A DNA stretch of 64,000 bases from Paenibacillus ihumii (GCF_001403875.1 NZ_LN884298.1:310001-374000), one strand, 5' to 3'. Shown: positions 25,519 through 34,773, counted from the first letter of the stretch. Made by a program: numbers and translations. Notes: a model not told the origin generated them from the letters alone.

Positions 25519-27318
25519 TTAAATATTAAGATGCTCCTTCCCTGGCTCTGACACGTATGGCGTAGATAACAAGAACGGAATCGTATAACGAATTAAGGTG
25601 CCATCGTCGGAGGACATGATCTCCATAGAGCCCTGCTCCTTAAAAAGTAACTTCAGCCTCTCCCGAACATTGCTTAGACCGATTCCCGGCCGTTTCCTGC
25701 CGATGGCCTGCCGCTGCAAACGTCTTGATTGGTCCATGCCAATCCCATTGTCCTCGACTTCAACCGCCATTTTGTCATGGCCTATTCGATATATTCGAAT
25801 TTCAATCCTTCCTTGAGCCAGGAGGTCCCCAACACCATGCATAATAGAATTCTCAATCAGCGGCTGCAGACTGAGCTTAGGAACAAGAGCATACTGAATT
25901 TGTTCCTCATAATGATAAGTAATTTTAAATTGATAATTATGACGTATTTGCTGAATATGGACGTAAGCCTGAACGAGCTCCAGTTCATCCTTTAAATAAA
26001 CCAGATCCTTCTCTGTGCTAAGACTAGCTTCAAGCAGCTTCCCGAGCGACAGCGTCATATTCGTAATATCCTCGTTTTTCTCACGGATCGCAATCCATTT
26101 AATCGTATTCAAAGTATTCAGGAGAAAATGCGGATTCATCTGAGCCAGCAGCATCTGAAAATGAACCGCCTCCTTCTGCCGCTCCTCTGCTTTAAGCTGC
26201 CGGATCAATTCGTTCGTGTCATCGAGCATCGTATTAAAGGTTCGAGTCAGCTCCAAAATCTCTCCTCTAAATTTTTGTTCCGGCAGCCGAACTTTTAAAT
26301 TTTTCCGAACAACCTCCCTCATCTTATTTTGTAAATGAGAGAGCGGACGCGTTATGGTCGAAGCAATGATGAAAGTCATCAGGATGAAAGCTCCCATCAG
26401 AATAAAGAAGGTCACAAAATATTGCCGTTTCAATTCCTCAATCTCGGTGAACAGAATACTGAGCGGAATTCGGTTCACGATATACCAGTCCAAGGATTCA
26501 ACATAAATATAATTAATCAGCGTATCTGAGGCCTTATCCGTAAAATACTCGCTATCCTCCTGACTAACAATCTGCTTCTTGATCGCTGCTGACAAAGAGC
26601 TGTCCTGTACGGACTGTGAAATATTATCCCCCTGGCTCGTAATAAGGAAATATTCCTGGCGCAGTGTGGATTGCTTCAGCACGGACTGAAACCAGAACGA
26701 GTAGTCAATACTAATCCGGGCCATGCCATAAGGCTCGTTGTATCGGTCCTTCATATACGCGTAAAGAGACAATAAATAGGGGCTCGTCGATACGTCCCGG
26801 AATACGTAATTCTCATCACTAGATACCCAGTGGTAGGAGGCCTTCTCCATCCGCTCCGGATTAAAGCCGGAGTTATTTCTAAGCCTCTCGTAGTTTAGCG
26901 CCTCCTTAGGCGGATAGGACGTATATACGCTATGATTGAAATCGAGAATTGTAAAATAAACCGAGGGATTATATAGAAAAAAACTGTTGTTCAGCGTCTT
27001 GAATTTTTCCTCCATCAATCTCTTGTTCTCAAGCCCTGGCCGAAGTTCAGGATGCTGCAAAATGGACCGCACAGTGGAGTCCTGCTCCAGAAAGATCAGT
27101 GTTTTGAACGCGATGCTCATTTGATCCTCTAAAGTACGGTACATTTGCTCGAGTTGGGAGTGACTTTGCTGACTGATCTTTTTCTGAACTAAAGTTTCAA
27201 TATTTTGATAGTTGTAAATATTTAGCGCGCAAAACGGGAGAAGGATCAGCATCACAAAGGCCGAAAACAGCCTGTACTTTAGGCTTTGCGGGATCAGGGT
27301 ACGCCGTCGATTCAACAT
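25519..27318 (-). CDS. Sensor histidine kinase (YesM-like)
   Basis: A 599-residue membrane kinase of the LytS/YesM type. An N-terminal helix (about 18-36) and a second at about 295-320 flank an extracytoplasmic sensor. A HAMP linker (about 320-375) is followed by the His_kinase domain with phospho-accepting His397 (QMNPHFLLNTLN) and an HATPase_c domain (N box LIENSIMHGVGD, G box DNGIGMD and GIGLSNVRERL). It probably senses the extracellular sugar, perhaps with the binding protein, and signals to the AraC-type regulator downstream. Confidence 0.93.
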   Translation of the reverse strand: MLNRRRTLIPQSLKYRLFSAFVMLILLPFCALNIYNYQNIETLVQKKISQQSHSQLEQMYRTLEDQMSIAFKTLIFLEQDSTVRSILQHPELRPGLENKRLMEEKFKTLNNSFFLYNPSVYFTILDFNHSVYTSYPPKEALNYERLRNNSGFNPERMEKASYHWVSSDENYVFRDVSTSPYLLSLYAYMKDRYNEPYGMARISIDYSFWFQSVLKQSTLRQEYFLITSQGDNISQSVQDSSLSAAIKKQIVSQEDSEYFTDKASDTLINYIYVESLDWYIVNRIPLSILFTEIEELKRQYFVTFFILMGAFILMTFIIASTITRPLSHLQNKMREVVRKNLKVRLPEQKFRGEILELTRTFNTMLDDTNELIRQLKAEERQKEAVHFQMLLAQMNPHFLLNTLNTIKWIAIREKNEDITNMTLSLGKLLEASLSTEKDLVYLKDELELVQAYVHIQQIRHNYQFKITYHYEEQIQYALVPKLSLQPLIENSIMHGVGDLLAQGRIEIRIYRIGHDKMAVEVEDNGIGMDQSRRLQRQAIGRKRPGIGLSNVRERLKLLFKEQGSMEIMSSDDGTLIRYTIPFLLSTPYVSEPGKEHLNI

Positions 27319-27515
27319 CTCGCGGGAAACCTCACTTTATATATCATCTGTCCTTCGATTATAGCACCAAGGCTTCTGCTATTAATGAGGTTAGTCTAAA
27401 TTGCATCGATTTGTTGTATGTTAGAGGGGGAGAGAGGTGGACACTGCGTAGATTTGTTCTATTGTGGCGGACAGACGCAGACTGATATGGAGCCTGCAAA
27501 CAAAAAAACTCCCCT

Positions 27516-27570
27516 AAAAAAAGGCCCTCTCACCCAAAGCTTAAAAAGCTGCTAGCTGGTGAGTTGACCT
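27516..27570 (-). terminator. Terminator after yeiH-like gene
   Basis: On the minus strand CTCACC and AGCTAGCAGC-type arms pair with AAGCT and GGTGAG, continued by AGGGCC, and are followed by seven T. It lies directly after the stop at 27582. The stretch 27319-27515 holds the promoter of the kinase operon and shows no gene. Confidence 0.7.
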
Positions 27571-27581
27571 TTCATGTTATT

Positions 27582-28631
27582 TTATCCATTCAGACCGAAC
27601 AGATACAAATTGCCATAACCAAGCAGCGACAATGCAACAGACCCGATGAGCCCCGCCCAAAAAGGCCTGATCCCCAGTCGGCGGAAGACGGCAAGATCAA
27701 CGCCAAGGCCGAGCCCAGCCATGGCTACGGCAATCAGCAAGTAAGCCGCTGCGACGATCATTCCTGCAGCACGCTCTGGAATAATTCCTAACGTATTTAC
27801 TCCGCTCATCAATAGAAACCCGAGGATAAACCACGGAATCTGAATAGAACGTTTACGAGAAATTCGCGGCCCTGTCCGCTTCTTGCGATTCATCCACATT
27901 CCCAGCAATAACGACACAGGCACAAGCATCGCTACCCGCGCCAGCTTGACGACAATGGCGATATCTTCAGCCTGGCTTCCAGCTGGTGCCGCCGCTGCGA
28001 TAACATGGGCAATTTCGTGCAGCGTAGCTCCCGCGAAAATTCCGTAGCTATGGGCGGACAGCCCGAATACCGGATACAGAAGGCTGTAAACTAAAGTAAA
28101 CCCTGTTCCCAGGATGGCGACAACGGCTGCGCCGATGGCCGTTTCCTCGTCCTTGGCCTCTACTTGCGGTGCTATCGCAACTACTGCTGCGGCCCCGCAA
28201 ATGGCGGTTCCACAAGCCGTGAGAACACCGAGCTTGCCGGAAATTTTAAACCATTTGGCCAAGCTGACTACAACCACAATCGTAAATGCAATATGGATAG
28301 CCGCCATGGCCAGCACTTTGGGGCCTGCTTGAATAATGCTTTGTAAATTCAGCCTCATGCCGAGCATAATAATCCCGACGCGAAGCAGTTTTTTACTGGA
28401 GAAGGAAATGCCGCCAACGATATGCTCTGGCACGCCGATAGCAGCCCTCCAAATTAATCCAAGCATAATGGCGATCACGAGATGTCCCATTACGCTTAAC
28501 AGCGGCAGATAAGATAAAAATTTAGCCGCCACGGCCAGCAGCACGGTTAATCCGATGCCCTGCACAAAACCGAAGCTCTGTTTCCGTTTGAACGGTGCAA
28601 CGTTTGTCTGTGACTGTACAGTTTGTGCCAT
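27582..28631 (-). CDS. yeiH: YeiH/UPF0324 family putative anion (sulfate) exporter
   Basis: A 349-residue membrane protein with about ten helices. Diagnostic motifs are LGLIWRAAIGVPEHIVGGI, LRVGIIMLGMRL, TACGTAICGAAAVVAIAP and GATLHEIAHVIAAA. The family is annotated as a putative sulfate exporter, without firm substrate proof. The ATG at 28631 is chosen because GGAG lies eight bases upstream. It is divergent from a LysR-type regulator, the same arrangement as yeiH/yeiE in enteric bacteria, so control by that regulator is likely. Confidence 0.88.
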   Translation of the reverse strand: MAQTVQSQTNVAPFKRKQSFGFVQGIGLTVLLAVAAKFLSYLPLLSVMGHLVIAIMLGLIWRAAIGVPEHIVGGISFSSKKLLRVGIIMLGMRLNLQSIIQAGPKVLAMAAIHIAFTIVVVVSLAKWFKISGKLGVLTACGTAICGAAAVVAIAPQVEAKDEETAIGAAVVAILGTGFTLVYSLLYPVFGLSAHSYGIFAGATLHEIAHVIAAAAPAGSQAEDIAIVVKLARVAMLVPVSLLLGMWMNRKKRTGPRISRKRSIQIPWFILGFLLMSGVNTLGIIPERAAGMIVAAAYLLIAVAMAGLGLGVDLAVFRRLGIRPFWAGLIGSVALSLLGYGNLYLFGLNG

Positions 28632-28659
28632 GAAGATCACTCCAAGCTCGTAGTTGTCG

Positions 28660-28675
28660 AAACCGGCGCCGGTTT
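28660..28675. promoter_or_regulatory. 16-bp GC-rich palindrome between yeiH and its regulator gene
   Basis: AAACCGGCGCCGGTTT is a perfect 16-bp palindrome 29 bases upstream of the yeiH start. It may be an operator or an RNA hairpin in the yeiH leader. It does not look like the usual T-N11-A LysR box, so its role is open. Confidence 0.5.
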
Positions 28676-28860
28676 ATGTCTACTATAAAGCGCGATGAGC
28701 TCGAAGTGAAATACGGATATGCTATCCCAATCATAAGCAAAACTGATGATTAAAGCGCTAGGATATATCCATAACAGCAAAATGAAGGGAACTGCCGCGG
28801 ATAAGATTGAGAGTCATCTCGAAGAGAGCTACAATGAGATTATCGAAAGGGGAAGTGAAT

Positions 28861-29793
28861 ATGATCGTCGACACCCTGCGTGTCTTTGTTACGGTTGCGG
28901 AACAACGTCATTTCTCAAAGGCCGCAGAACTTCTGAATATGTCCCAGCCTGGCGTAAGCCAGCATATCCGAAATATGGAGAATGAGCTTGGCACGAAATT
29001 GATGCTGCGTTCGCCCAAGCAGGTCAAGCTAACTGAAGAAGGAACAATATTATATCGTAAGGCCAAGCAAATTCTAGGTCTGTATGAGGAGGCCAAGGAG
29101 CAAATTCATCTGCTGCATGAGGTGGTCACCGGCTCAATCCAGATCGGCGCGAGCTTTACGATTGGAGAATATATTTTGCCGCGGCTTCTCGCCAAATTTG
29201 CCGAGCAGTATCCTGAGGTCGATCTGCAGCTGACCATTGGCAATACGGAGGAAATCGTCGCGGGCATCCGCAGCAACGATCTTGATCTGGCCCTGGTGGA
29301 GGGGAATGTGGACGAGTATCCCGATTTGATCATCACTCCCTACATGCAGGATGAAATGATCGTCATCGCGGCTGCAAATCATCCCTTGGCTGGTGCAGCA
29401 GCACTGCATCCGGCTGATTTGGCCGATCAAAATTGGATCATCCGTGAGAGCGGCTCGGGCACCCGCGCCTTTAGCGATCATTTTCTGCAAGTGAACAGAT
29501 TGAGCGCTAAACGTTCTTATGTATTTAATAGCAGCCAAGGCGTCAAGGAGGCGGTATCCGCAGGCCTGGGGATTGCCGTGCTCTCCCGTCTGGCCGTCCG
29601 CAAAGAGCTTGAGAACGGGGAGCTTCGCGAGCTGGCGGTAAGCGGGCCGGCCATGAAGCGGGAGCTGTCTGTCATCCGCAACAGACAAAGCTCCCTCACC
29701 CTGGCGGCAGAAATGTTCCAGCGGAAGGTCCAGGAGCAGCGGCAAGCCAAGGAAACGCTTAGCGACATACTCGAGCGGCATTGCCAGCCCTAG
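28861..29793 (+). CDS. LysR-family transcriptional regulator (YeiE/CysB-like)
   Basis: A 310-residue LysR-type regulator. The N-terminal helix-turn-helix (about 1-60) reads DTLRVFVTVAEQRHFSKAAE then MSQPGVSQHIRNMENELG. The periplasmic-binding-like effector domain spans about 90-300 (GSIQIGASFTIGEYILPRLL). The ATG at 28861 is chosen because AAAGGGG lies eight bases upstream; the longer frame from 28807 lacks support. It is divergent from yeiH and probably controls it. The effector may be a sulfur compound by analogy with CysB/YeiE relatives, which is inference. Confidence 0.92.
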   Translation: MIVDTLRVFVTVAEQRHFSKAAELLNMSQPGVSQHIRNMENELGTKLMLRSPKQVKLTEEGTILYRKAKQILGLYEEAKEQIHLLHEVVTGSIQIGASFTIGEYILPRLLAKFAEQYPEVDLQLTIGNTEEIVAGIRSNDLDLALVEGNVDEYPDLIITPYMQDEMIVIAAANHPLAGAAALHPADLADQNWIIRESGSGTRAFSDHFLQVNRLSAKRSYVFNSSQGVKEAVSAGLGIAVLSRLAVRKELENGELRELAVSGPAMKRELSVIRNRQSSLTLAAEMFQRKVQEQRQAKETLSDILERHCQP

Positions 29794-30075
29794 ACTGTGG
29801 GCAGAGCACTCAGCTGCTCCCAGACCGTAGGGGCGCGTTTTCCTGCTCTAGATTGCGTGCGGCCATCGCAGTCGCATGTACTAAATCACAGAGCAGACTA
29901 TTCCAGTCCCCTAGACCGGTAGACGGTGCGTTATCCTGCTCTAGAAGGCGGGCAGCTATCACAGTCGCATGCCTTATACCGCCAAGGAGACAATTACAGC
30001 TCGTCCTAGACGGTAGGCAGCCACTCGTCTGCCCCACCCCCGGGCAGCGCATTTGCCGCCTTAGATTACGTTCCG
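29789..30075. repeat. Imperfect ~91-95 bp direct repeats (gene-free stretch)
   Basis: Segments opening with CTAGAC or CAGACCG followed by GGTAG occur at about 29790, 29820, 29911 and 30006. The second and third copies also share a TCCTGCTCTAGA block and a CAGTCGCATG block at matching offsets. The region fills the 384 bases between the LysR and ArsR genes (convergent), and no gene or terminator is evident in it. Confidence 0.6.
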
Positions 30076-30177
30076 GCCAGGCATCGGCACTTCGGGGATC
30101 ACCTGCAAATTGCACGGTACGTTCCAGCTCAGCCTGCCCGGCTTTCCTGCACCGCCGGAGGCAACAAATGCCTCAGC

Positions 30178-30513
30178 CTACTCTGCCCTTCCGCTACCCT
30201 CGTTCTCCACATAGTGCTTGAGCATGGAAAGCTTGTTGTCCCAGAACTGCTCGAAGTAACTGAGCCAATGCTGCAGCTCCTGCAGCGGCTCGGGATCCAG
30301 GCGGTATCTCGTCTCCCGGCCAACCCTCCGCTCGCGGACAAGACCGGCTGTGGACAGGACGTGCAGGTGCTTGGATACGGCGGTACGGCTCATCGGAAAA
30401 TGCCCGCTAATCTCCTTCACCGGCATTTCCTGCCTGCTGAGCAGATCCAGCAGCTTCCGGCGGGTCGGGTCGGCTATGGCCTGAAACACATCGTATTTCG
30501 GGGCTGCAGCCAT
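30178..30513 (-). CDS. ArsR-family transcriptional regulator
   Basis: A 111-residue winged-helix repressor: FQAIADPTRRKLLDLLSRQE, then VKEISGHFPMSRTAVSKHLHVLSTAGLV (recognition helix) and the wing RRVGRETRYRL. No metal-binding Cys pair is present; the sequence matches the SdpR-like ArsR subgroup that partners with SRPBCC proteins. The ATG at 30513 lies one base after the TGA of the SRPBCC gene, so the genes are coupled. It probably represses the operon through the palindromes at 30998-31043. Confidence 0.88.
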   Translation of the reverse strand: MAAAPKYDVFQAIADPTRRKLLDLLSRQEMPVKEISGHFPMSRTAVSKHLHVLSTAGLVRERRVGRETRYRLDPEPLQELQHWLSYFEQFWDNKLSMLKHYVENEGSGRAE

Positions 30514-30514
30514 C

Positions 30515-30949
30515 TCAGCCCGCCACGTAAGAAGCCAATTTCTCGACCAGCCCGCCCCAGCCCTGATCCATCCGCGACCGCACAATCGAATGAGCCTCGC
30601 CGAATTCGGTCAATTGATCCGCACTCCAGCCGCCATGAATCAGCGTGAACTCCGTCTGCCCGTCAGCCTCTGCAAGCTCAAAAGTCAACGTCCAATCCTT
30701 GCCCCATGTAAAAGACAGCCGATGCGGAGGGTCAATTTCCGTCACTTTGCATGGCGAATTTCCGAATGGCCCTGCATTCAGCACGAACTCGAACCCTTCC
30801 TTCGGCTCGAAATTGTTCGGCATGAACCATGCAGCGATTCCTTCAGATGTAGCTACAGCCTCCCACACTTTTCCGATGGGCGCATTCAGCATAATCGTCC
30901 GCCGGATATCCGGCAGCGAGCCGCCGTTGGCCTGATTGTCCTTGTTCAT
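30515..30949 (-). CDS. SRPBCC (AHSA1-like) family protein
   Basis: A 144-residue START-like helix-grip protein of the AHSA1 branch. The family pattern is visible: IRRTIMLNAPIGKVWEAVAT at the N-terminus, a central strand set (PHRLSFTW, TEFTLIHGGW) and the C-terminal long helix MDQGWGGLVEKLASYV. Such proteins bind hydrophobic ligands, and pairs with ArsR regulators are common, though usually with arsR first; here the order is reversed. The ligand is unknown. Confidence 0.87.
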   Translation of the reverse strand: MNKDNQANGGSLPDIRRTIMLNAPIGKVWEAVATSEGIAAWFMPNNFEPKEGFEFVLNAGPFGNSPCKVTEIDPPHRLSFTWGKDWTLTFELAEADGQTEFTLIHGGWSADQLTEFGEAHSIVRSRMDQGWGGLVEKLASYVAG

Positions 30950-30997
30950 TTCTGCATGTCTCCTTATTCATCAACAAATTTTTCACTCCATAGTTAT

Positions 30998-31050
30998 GAA
31001 ACCTTTTGGTTTCGAATCATATAATATGACACCATAAGGTTTCACGTCAA
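30998..31050 (-). promoter_or_regulatory. SRPBCC-arsR promoter with two operators
   Basis: On the minus strand TTGACG (-35, 31045-31050) is followed after 18 bases by TATTAT (-10, 31021-31026). One 16-bp site, GAAACCTTATGGTGTC, lies in the spacer (31028-31043). A perfect palindrome, GAAACCAAAAGGTTTC, lies just downstream of the -10 (30998-31013). Their centres are 30 bp apart, about three helical turns, so two repressor dimers could bind the same DNA face. Confidence 0.8.
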
Positions 31051-31096
31051 GCGCCAATTTTTACATCTTAGCATTCCATGAATCCCCGCCTTTTAG

Positions 31097-31144
31097 CAAA
31101 ATAGAACGCCGCACCTGCTTCTCAAACAAGAAGCGGATGCGGCG
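31097..31144 (-). terminator. Terminator after the alpha-galactosidase gene
   Basis: CGCCGCA, GCTTCT arms pair with AGAAGC and TGCGGCG around CAAACA, followed on the minus strand by TTCTATTTT. It lies about 80 bases after the stop at 31226. Confidence 0.78.
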
Positions 31145-31225
31145 CATGGCATTCATATGGCGGGGAAGCTCGGCAGGGCCTGCCAGGTTAACGCCAAGCA
31201 AGATGCTCTCCCTTCCGGACTGCCG

Positions 31226-33337
31226 TTATTTTATTTTGATTTCAAGCAGTCTTGCTGTCTCTGTCTCCGGCAGAGCTACCTTCAGAATGCCCGCGGCCTT
31301 GTCCCAGCTCCAGCTGCAGTCGAATCCCTGCGGATAAGCGCAGCGAATATCAAGCGCCTTGCCCTGCAGCAGCGATACCGGCAAATCGATCTCGGCGGAC
31401 TCGCCGCGGACCCGCCAGACAGCCAGATAAACGCTGTCTTCATGGCACAGCCCCAGGCTGATCCAGCCATCCTGCTGCTTAGGCAGACCAAGCGGCCAGA
31501 AAGGCAGCGCCTGCGGGATATGATGGCGAATCGATTTGTAGTAGTCGAGCGCCTCCTTGACCAGCTCGCGGCGGCGCGGGCTCAGCTCGGCGAGATGGCC
31601 GCTCTGATGCACGCGAAGCAGCAGGGCGTTCACCATGTTGAAGACGACCTCTTCATCATCGCCTTCACGCAGCGGGTAAGACCAGATTGCTGATTGCTCC
31701 GGCGTCAGCGCCGTAGGCGAGGCTGCGGCAATCGCCGCGTAGTTTACATAATTCTCCTGATCGCTCGTCGATTGTATGCTGTGGCGGCTAAGCATCGCAT
31801 AATCCATCCGCATCCCACCGCTAGAGCAATTCTCGATGACCAGATCGGGGTACCGGGCAAAAATCCGGTCCAGCCAGCTCAAATAAGCACGATTGTGCTG
31901 AAGCAATCCATCGCCGCAGCTGTCGGCATCCCTCTCTGTGCCGATTCCCGCATTGATGTTGTAGTCCATCTTGATATACCCTACGCCGTAATCCTCTACA
32001 AGCCGTCGGATAACCTCATCCGCATGGGCGATAACCTCGGGATTCCGGTAATCCAGCTGATAGCGGCTGCGGTCCTTCACCCGCTGGCCGTGCCGCTGGA
32101 AGAACCAGCTATCATTCGTATCCTTGAGCTTCGGACTGTTGATGCCCATGACCTCAAGCTCCAGCCACAGGCCAGGAACCATCCCTTTACCGCGGATATA
32201 ATCGAGGACATATTTGATCCCTTCCGGAAACCGTTCCTGGGATGGCAGCCACTCACCTACGCCGTCCCACCATTCGCCGGAAGCATACCAGCCAGCATCG
32301 ATACAGAAATACTCGCAGCCCACCTCGGCTGCCGCATCGATGAGCGGAAGCAGCCTTTCGGTCGTCGGGTCGCCCCAAAGGCAGTTCATATAATCGTTAA
32401 AGATGATCTGCAGCTTGCGGTTGTCCTCGTTCGGCCGGCGAATCAGGCGGCGATACCGCGTCAACTGTCCAATTGCTTCATCGATGGAGCCAGAGGCCGC
32501 GCCAACCGCAGCTGGAACCGATACGAACGCCTCCCCCGGCTCTAAAGAGATCCACCAATGGTTGTCGTGCTCGGTAGGCCCGCTGACGAGTAGGGTCAAT
32601 AAATCGGATTGTTCGATGATCTCCCAATGCCATGAGCCGTTATGCTCAATTTGCCAGAACAGGCTCGTGCCGGCCTCCCGATTTTCCAGAATCGCCATGG
32701 GCACATGCTCCGCCGCCGACCAGGAGCCCGTATTGCTGCAGGATACCCGCTTTGAGCCCCTGTCGATCAAATGCGACATGCCAAGCTCAGGCAGGCGATA
32801 GGTCCGCCACTGCAATTCGCTCTGCCAGCCATGGTGGGGAATCGATAAATGCATTTTGCTATCGCGATCCCCGGCCCCTTCCTTATCGATCCCGGTTAGC
32901 GCGAAGCTGGATACATATTCGACCCCTACCGGCTGAGATCCGCGGTTCGTCAGCTCGACCCAGCATCGGACAACGGCCGTCCCGTCATAGAACTGGAAAT
33001 GCTGCACGGCCTGCAGCAAGGTTACGGGATCATTCAGTACGATTTCCAGCTTGCGGCCAATAGCATTCCGCTCGTCCCGATGCGCCTCGTATTGCATGCG
33101 CAGGCCCGGATAGGTCGCCCGGTGCGTCCGCCCGTGATATTCCTCTCTGTCCTCTCCCGTCAGCTGAAGCTCGAGCAGGCGGAAGCCCTTTTTTTGCACA
33201 GCGGTAATGCCGTTCATTCCACTCTTGGCTTCCTGCCAGGGCACTTGGCCAAAATGCAGCAATAAAACATCCCGCTCGTCGGTTACCTCAAGTACCAGAC
33301 TTAGCCCATTCTCTTCAATCGCGATGATTTGACTCAC
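31226..33337 (-). CDS. GH36 alpha-galactosidase
   Basis: A 703-residue cytoplasmic enzyme (no signal peptide) that hydrolyses terminal alpha-1,6-galactosides such as melibiose and raffinose-type sugars. An N-terminal beta-supersandwich (about 1-300) precedes the (beta/alpha)8 catalytic barrel. The predicted nucleophile is Asp458 (YIKMDYN) and the acid/base is Asp526 (STSDQENY). FCIDAGWY and GLWLELEVMGINS are further GH36 signatures, and a C-terminal beta domain follows. The start is GTG at 33337. It lies downstream of a sugar-binding protein gene across a hairpin, so it probably acts on the sugar imported by the 33.4-40.3 kb system. Related family members use other alpha-galactosides or N-acetylgalactosaminides. 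Confidence 0.9.
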   Translation of the reverse strand: MSQIIAIEENGLSLVLEVTDERDVLLLHFGQVPWQEAKSGMNGITAVQKKGFRLLELQLTGEDREEYHGRTHRATYPGLRMQYEAHRDERNAIGRKLEIVLNDPVTLLQAVQHFQFYDGTAVVRCWVELTNRGSQPVGVEYVSSFALTGIDKEGAGDRDSKMHLSIPHHGWQSELQWRTYRLPELGMSHLIDRGSKRVSCSNTGSWSAAEHVPMAILENREAGTSLFWQIEHNGSWHWEIIEQSDLLTLLVSGPTEHDNHWWISLEPGEAFVSVPAAVGAASGSIDEAIGQLTRYRRLIRRPNEDNRKLQIIFNDYMNCLWGDPTTERLLPLIDAAAEVGCEYFCIDAGWYASGEWWDGVGEWLPSQERFPEGIKYVLDYIRGKGMVPGLWLELEVMGINSPKLKDTNDSWFFQRHGQRVKDRSRYQLDYRNPEVIAHADEVIRRLVEDYGVGYIKMDYNINAGIGTERDADSCGDGLLQHNRAYLSWLDRIFARYPDLVIENCSSGGMRMDYAMLSRHSIQSTSDQENYVNYAAIAAASPTALTPEQSAIWSYPLREGDDEEVVFNMVNALLLRVHQSGHLAELSPRRRELVKEALDYYKSIRHHIPQALPFWPLGLPKQQDGWISLGLCHEDSVYLAVWRVRGESAEIDLPVSLLQGKALDIRCAYPQGFDCSWSWDKAAGILKVALPETETARLLEIKIK

Positions 33338-33396
33338 CTTTATCGCACTTCCTTTCCTGTTGTGGCGCTAACGCTTGCGCCTTATGCTCTTATATA

Positions 33397-33430
33397 AAAC
33401 TTAACTCAGCACCGGGGAGTGCTGAGTTAA
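33397..33430 (-). terminator. Hairpin between sugar-binding protein and alpha-galactosidase genes
   Basis: TTAACTCAGCAC and its complement form a perfect 12-bp stem around a six-base loop, with only a short T-tract on the minus strand. It probably works as a partial terminator or mRNA stabiliser that raises binding-protein output over the downstream enzyme. Confidence 0.75.
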
Positions 33431-33456
33431 GAAAGGGAATATTAGGGTACGCAATA

Positions 33457-34773
33457 TTATTCTGCAGATCCGAGCTGAATCCAGGCTTTTTGGATTTCAT
33501 TGATGGTTTGCTCTTTGGACTGGCTGCCGCCAATGTAGGCCTGCATCAATTCACCGAATTTTTGATGGAACGTATCCAGAGAATAGTTGATGGCCAGGTC
33601 TCCGGATGGCTGCACCTGCAGGATCTCTTCCATTTGTTTAGGCATATCCAAGTCTGGCAGCGGAGCGTCCTTGATTGGAGGAATAACCTTCGCTACGCTG
33701 GAGAACCAGTTCTTACCGTATTCCGAAGTATACAGCCAGTTGAAGAATTCGATCGTTTCTTTAGCGACTTTAGAGTCTTTGTTAATGCGCAGAGCTTGGT
33801 CGGCCCCTGTAATAATAAGAGCTTGCTCCGGCTTATCGCTTACAGGATAGCCTGCGATTCCGATGTTGATGTCTGGATTGATTTTCTTGATCGCTTCTTC
33901 GTCCCAAGCGCCTTTACCTGTCATGAACGCTGCCTTGCCGGAAGCAAAGTCGCTCACCTGCGCATTGCTGTCGCGCTCCAGCGGTTTGTCCATTCCGTGT
34001 TTGACCGTCAGATCGATGAACTCAAAGAAATTGTTGGCGAGGACCGGATGATCCGCGAACGTCGTTTTTCCGTCGATGAAGCTGGCGACTAAATCCTTCG
34101 GACTCATGTTGGCATCTTGAGCTGCCGCATCCACGAAGTGCTGGAAGACGTGCTTCCATACCCACCACTCTTTATAAGCATTGGCAAATGGAGTAATGCC
34201 TTTCGCTTCGAGCTTCGCAATCGCATCTTCCAATTCGGCTGTCGTTGCAGGCACCTGTGTAATGCCGGCTTGCTCAAGCAGGTCTTTGTTGTAGATTAAC
34301 GTGAACAGATTGCCTTTGATCGGAAGACCAAGCACTCTGCCATCCGAGGAAGACATGTTTGAACGAACGGCATCCGTCATGGCGCTGGCAAGCGGTTCAC
34401 CCGTCAAGTCGGCGCTGTACTCCGCAAAGGTGTCGATATCTCCGCCAGCCGTCGTCTGGAATACGTCCGGCGTGCTGCCTGCCGCAATTCTGGACTTAAG
34501 CACCGTATTGTAGTCCGCCTGCATGATTTCCAGGTTGATGGTTACGTTCGGCTTCACTTTTTTGTACTCTTCGATATAAGCATTAAAAGCATCTGTGTAT
34601 TCTGGAGAAGCGGTAAACATGTTAATCGTTACTGGTTTGGAGGAATCGGCGCCGCCATCTCCGTTTGCTGCACCGTTTGTCCCGTCATTGGCTGCATTGT
34701 TGCCGCCGCAGGCCGACAGAAGTCCCATTAACAGCACCAGACTGAATGACATGGCCAGAAATTTCTTCTTCAT
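33457..34773 (-). CDS. Sugar ABC transporter substrate-binding lipoprotein (CUT1)
   Basis: A 438-residue lipoprotein with signal peptide and lipobox LLSAC (Cys22), followed by an Asn/Gly-rich linker and an SBP_bac_1 domain. The start at 34773 gives a proper signal peptide; the longer frame to 34950 is unlikely because it adds a non-signal N-terminus. It follows the response regulator gene by 124 bases and precedes the alpha-galactosidase. Its permeases are encoded divergently at 38542-40259, on the other side of the two-component genes. An alpha-galactoside ligand is inferred from context. Confidence 0.9.
   Translation of the reverse strand: MKKKFLAMSFSLVLLMGLLSACGGNNAANDGTNGAANGDGGADSSKPVTINMFTASPEYTDAFNAYIEEYKKVKPNVTINLEIMQADYNTVLKSRIAAGSTPDVFQTTAGGDIDTFAEYSADLTGEPLASAMTDAVRSNMSSSDGRVLGLPIKGNLFTLIYNKDLLEQAGITQVPATTAELEDAIAKLEAKGITPFANAYKEWWVWKHVFQHFVDAAAQDANMSPKDLVASFIDGKTTFADHPVLANNFFEFIDLTVKHGMDKPLERDSNAQVSDFASGKAAFMTGKGAWDEEAIKKINPDINIGIAGYPVSDKPEQALIITGADQALRINKDSKVAKETIEFFNWLYTSEYGKNWFSSVAKVIPPIKDAPLPDLDMPKQMEEILQVQPSGDLAINYSLDTFHQKFGELMQAYIGGSQSKEQTINEIQKAWIQLGSAE

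Noticed and set aside
29134..29781. Minus-strand frame opposite the LysR-type gene
   Set aside because: It is antisense to a complete LysR-family protein and has no independent support.
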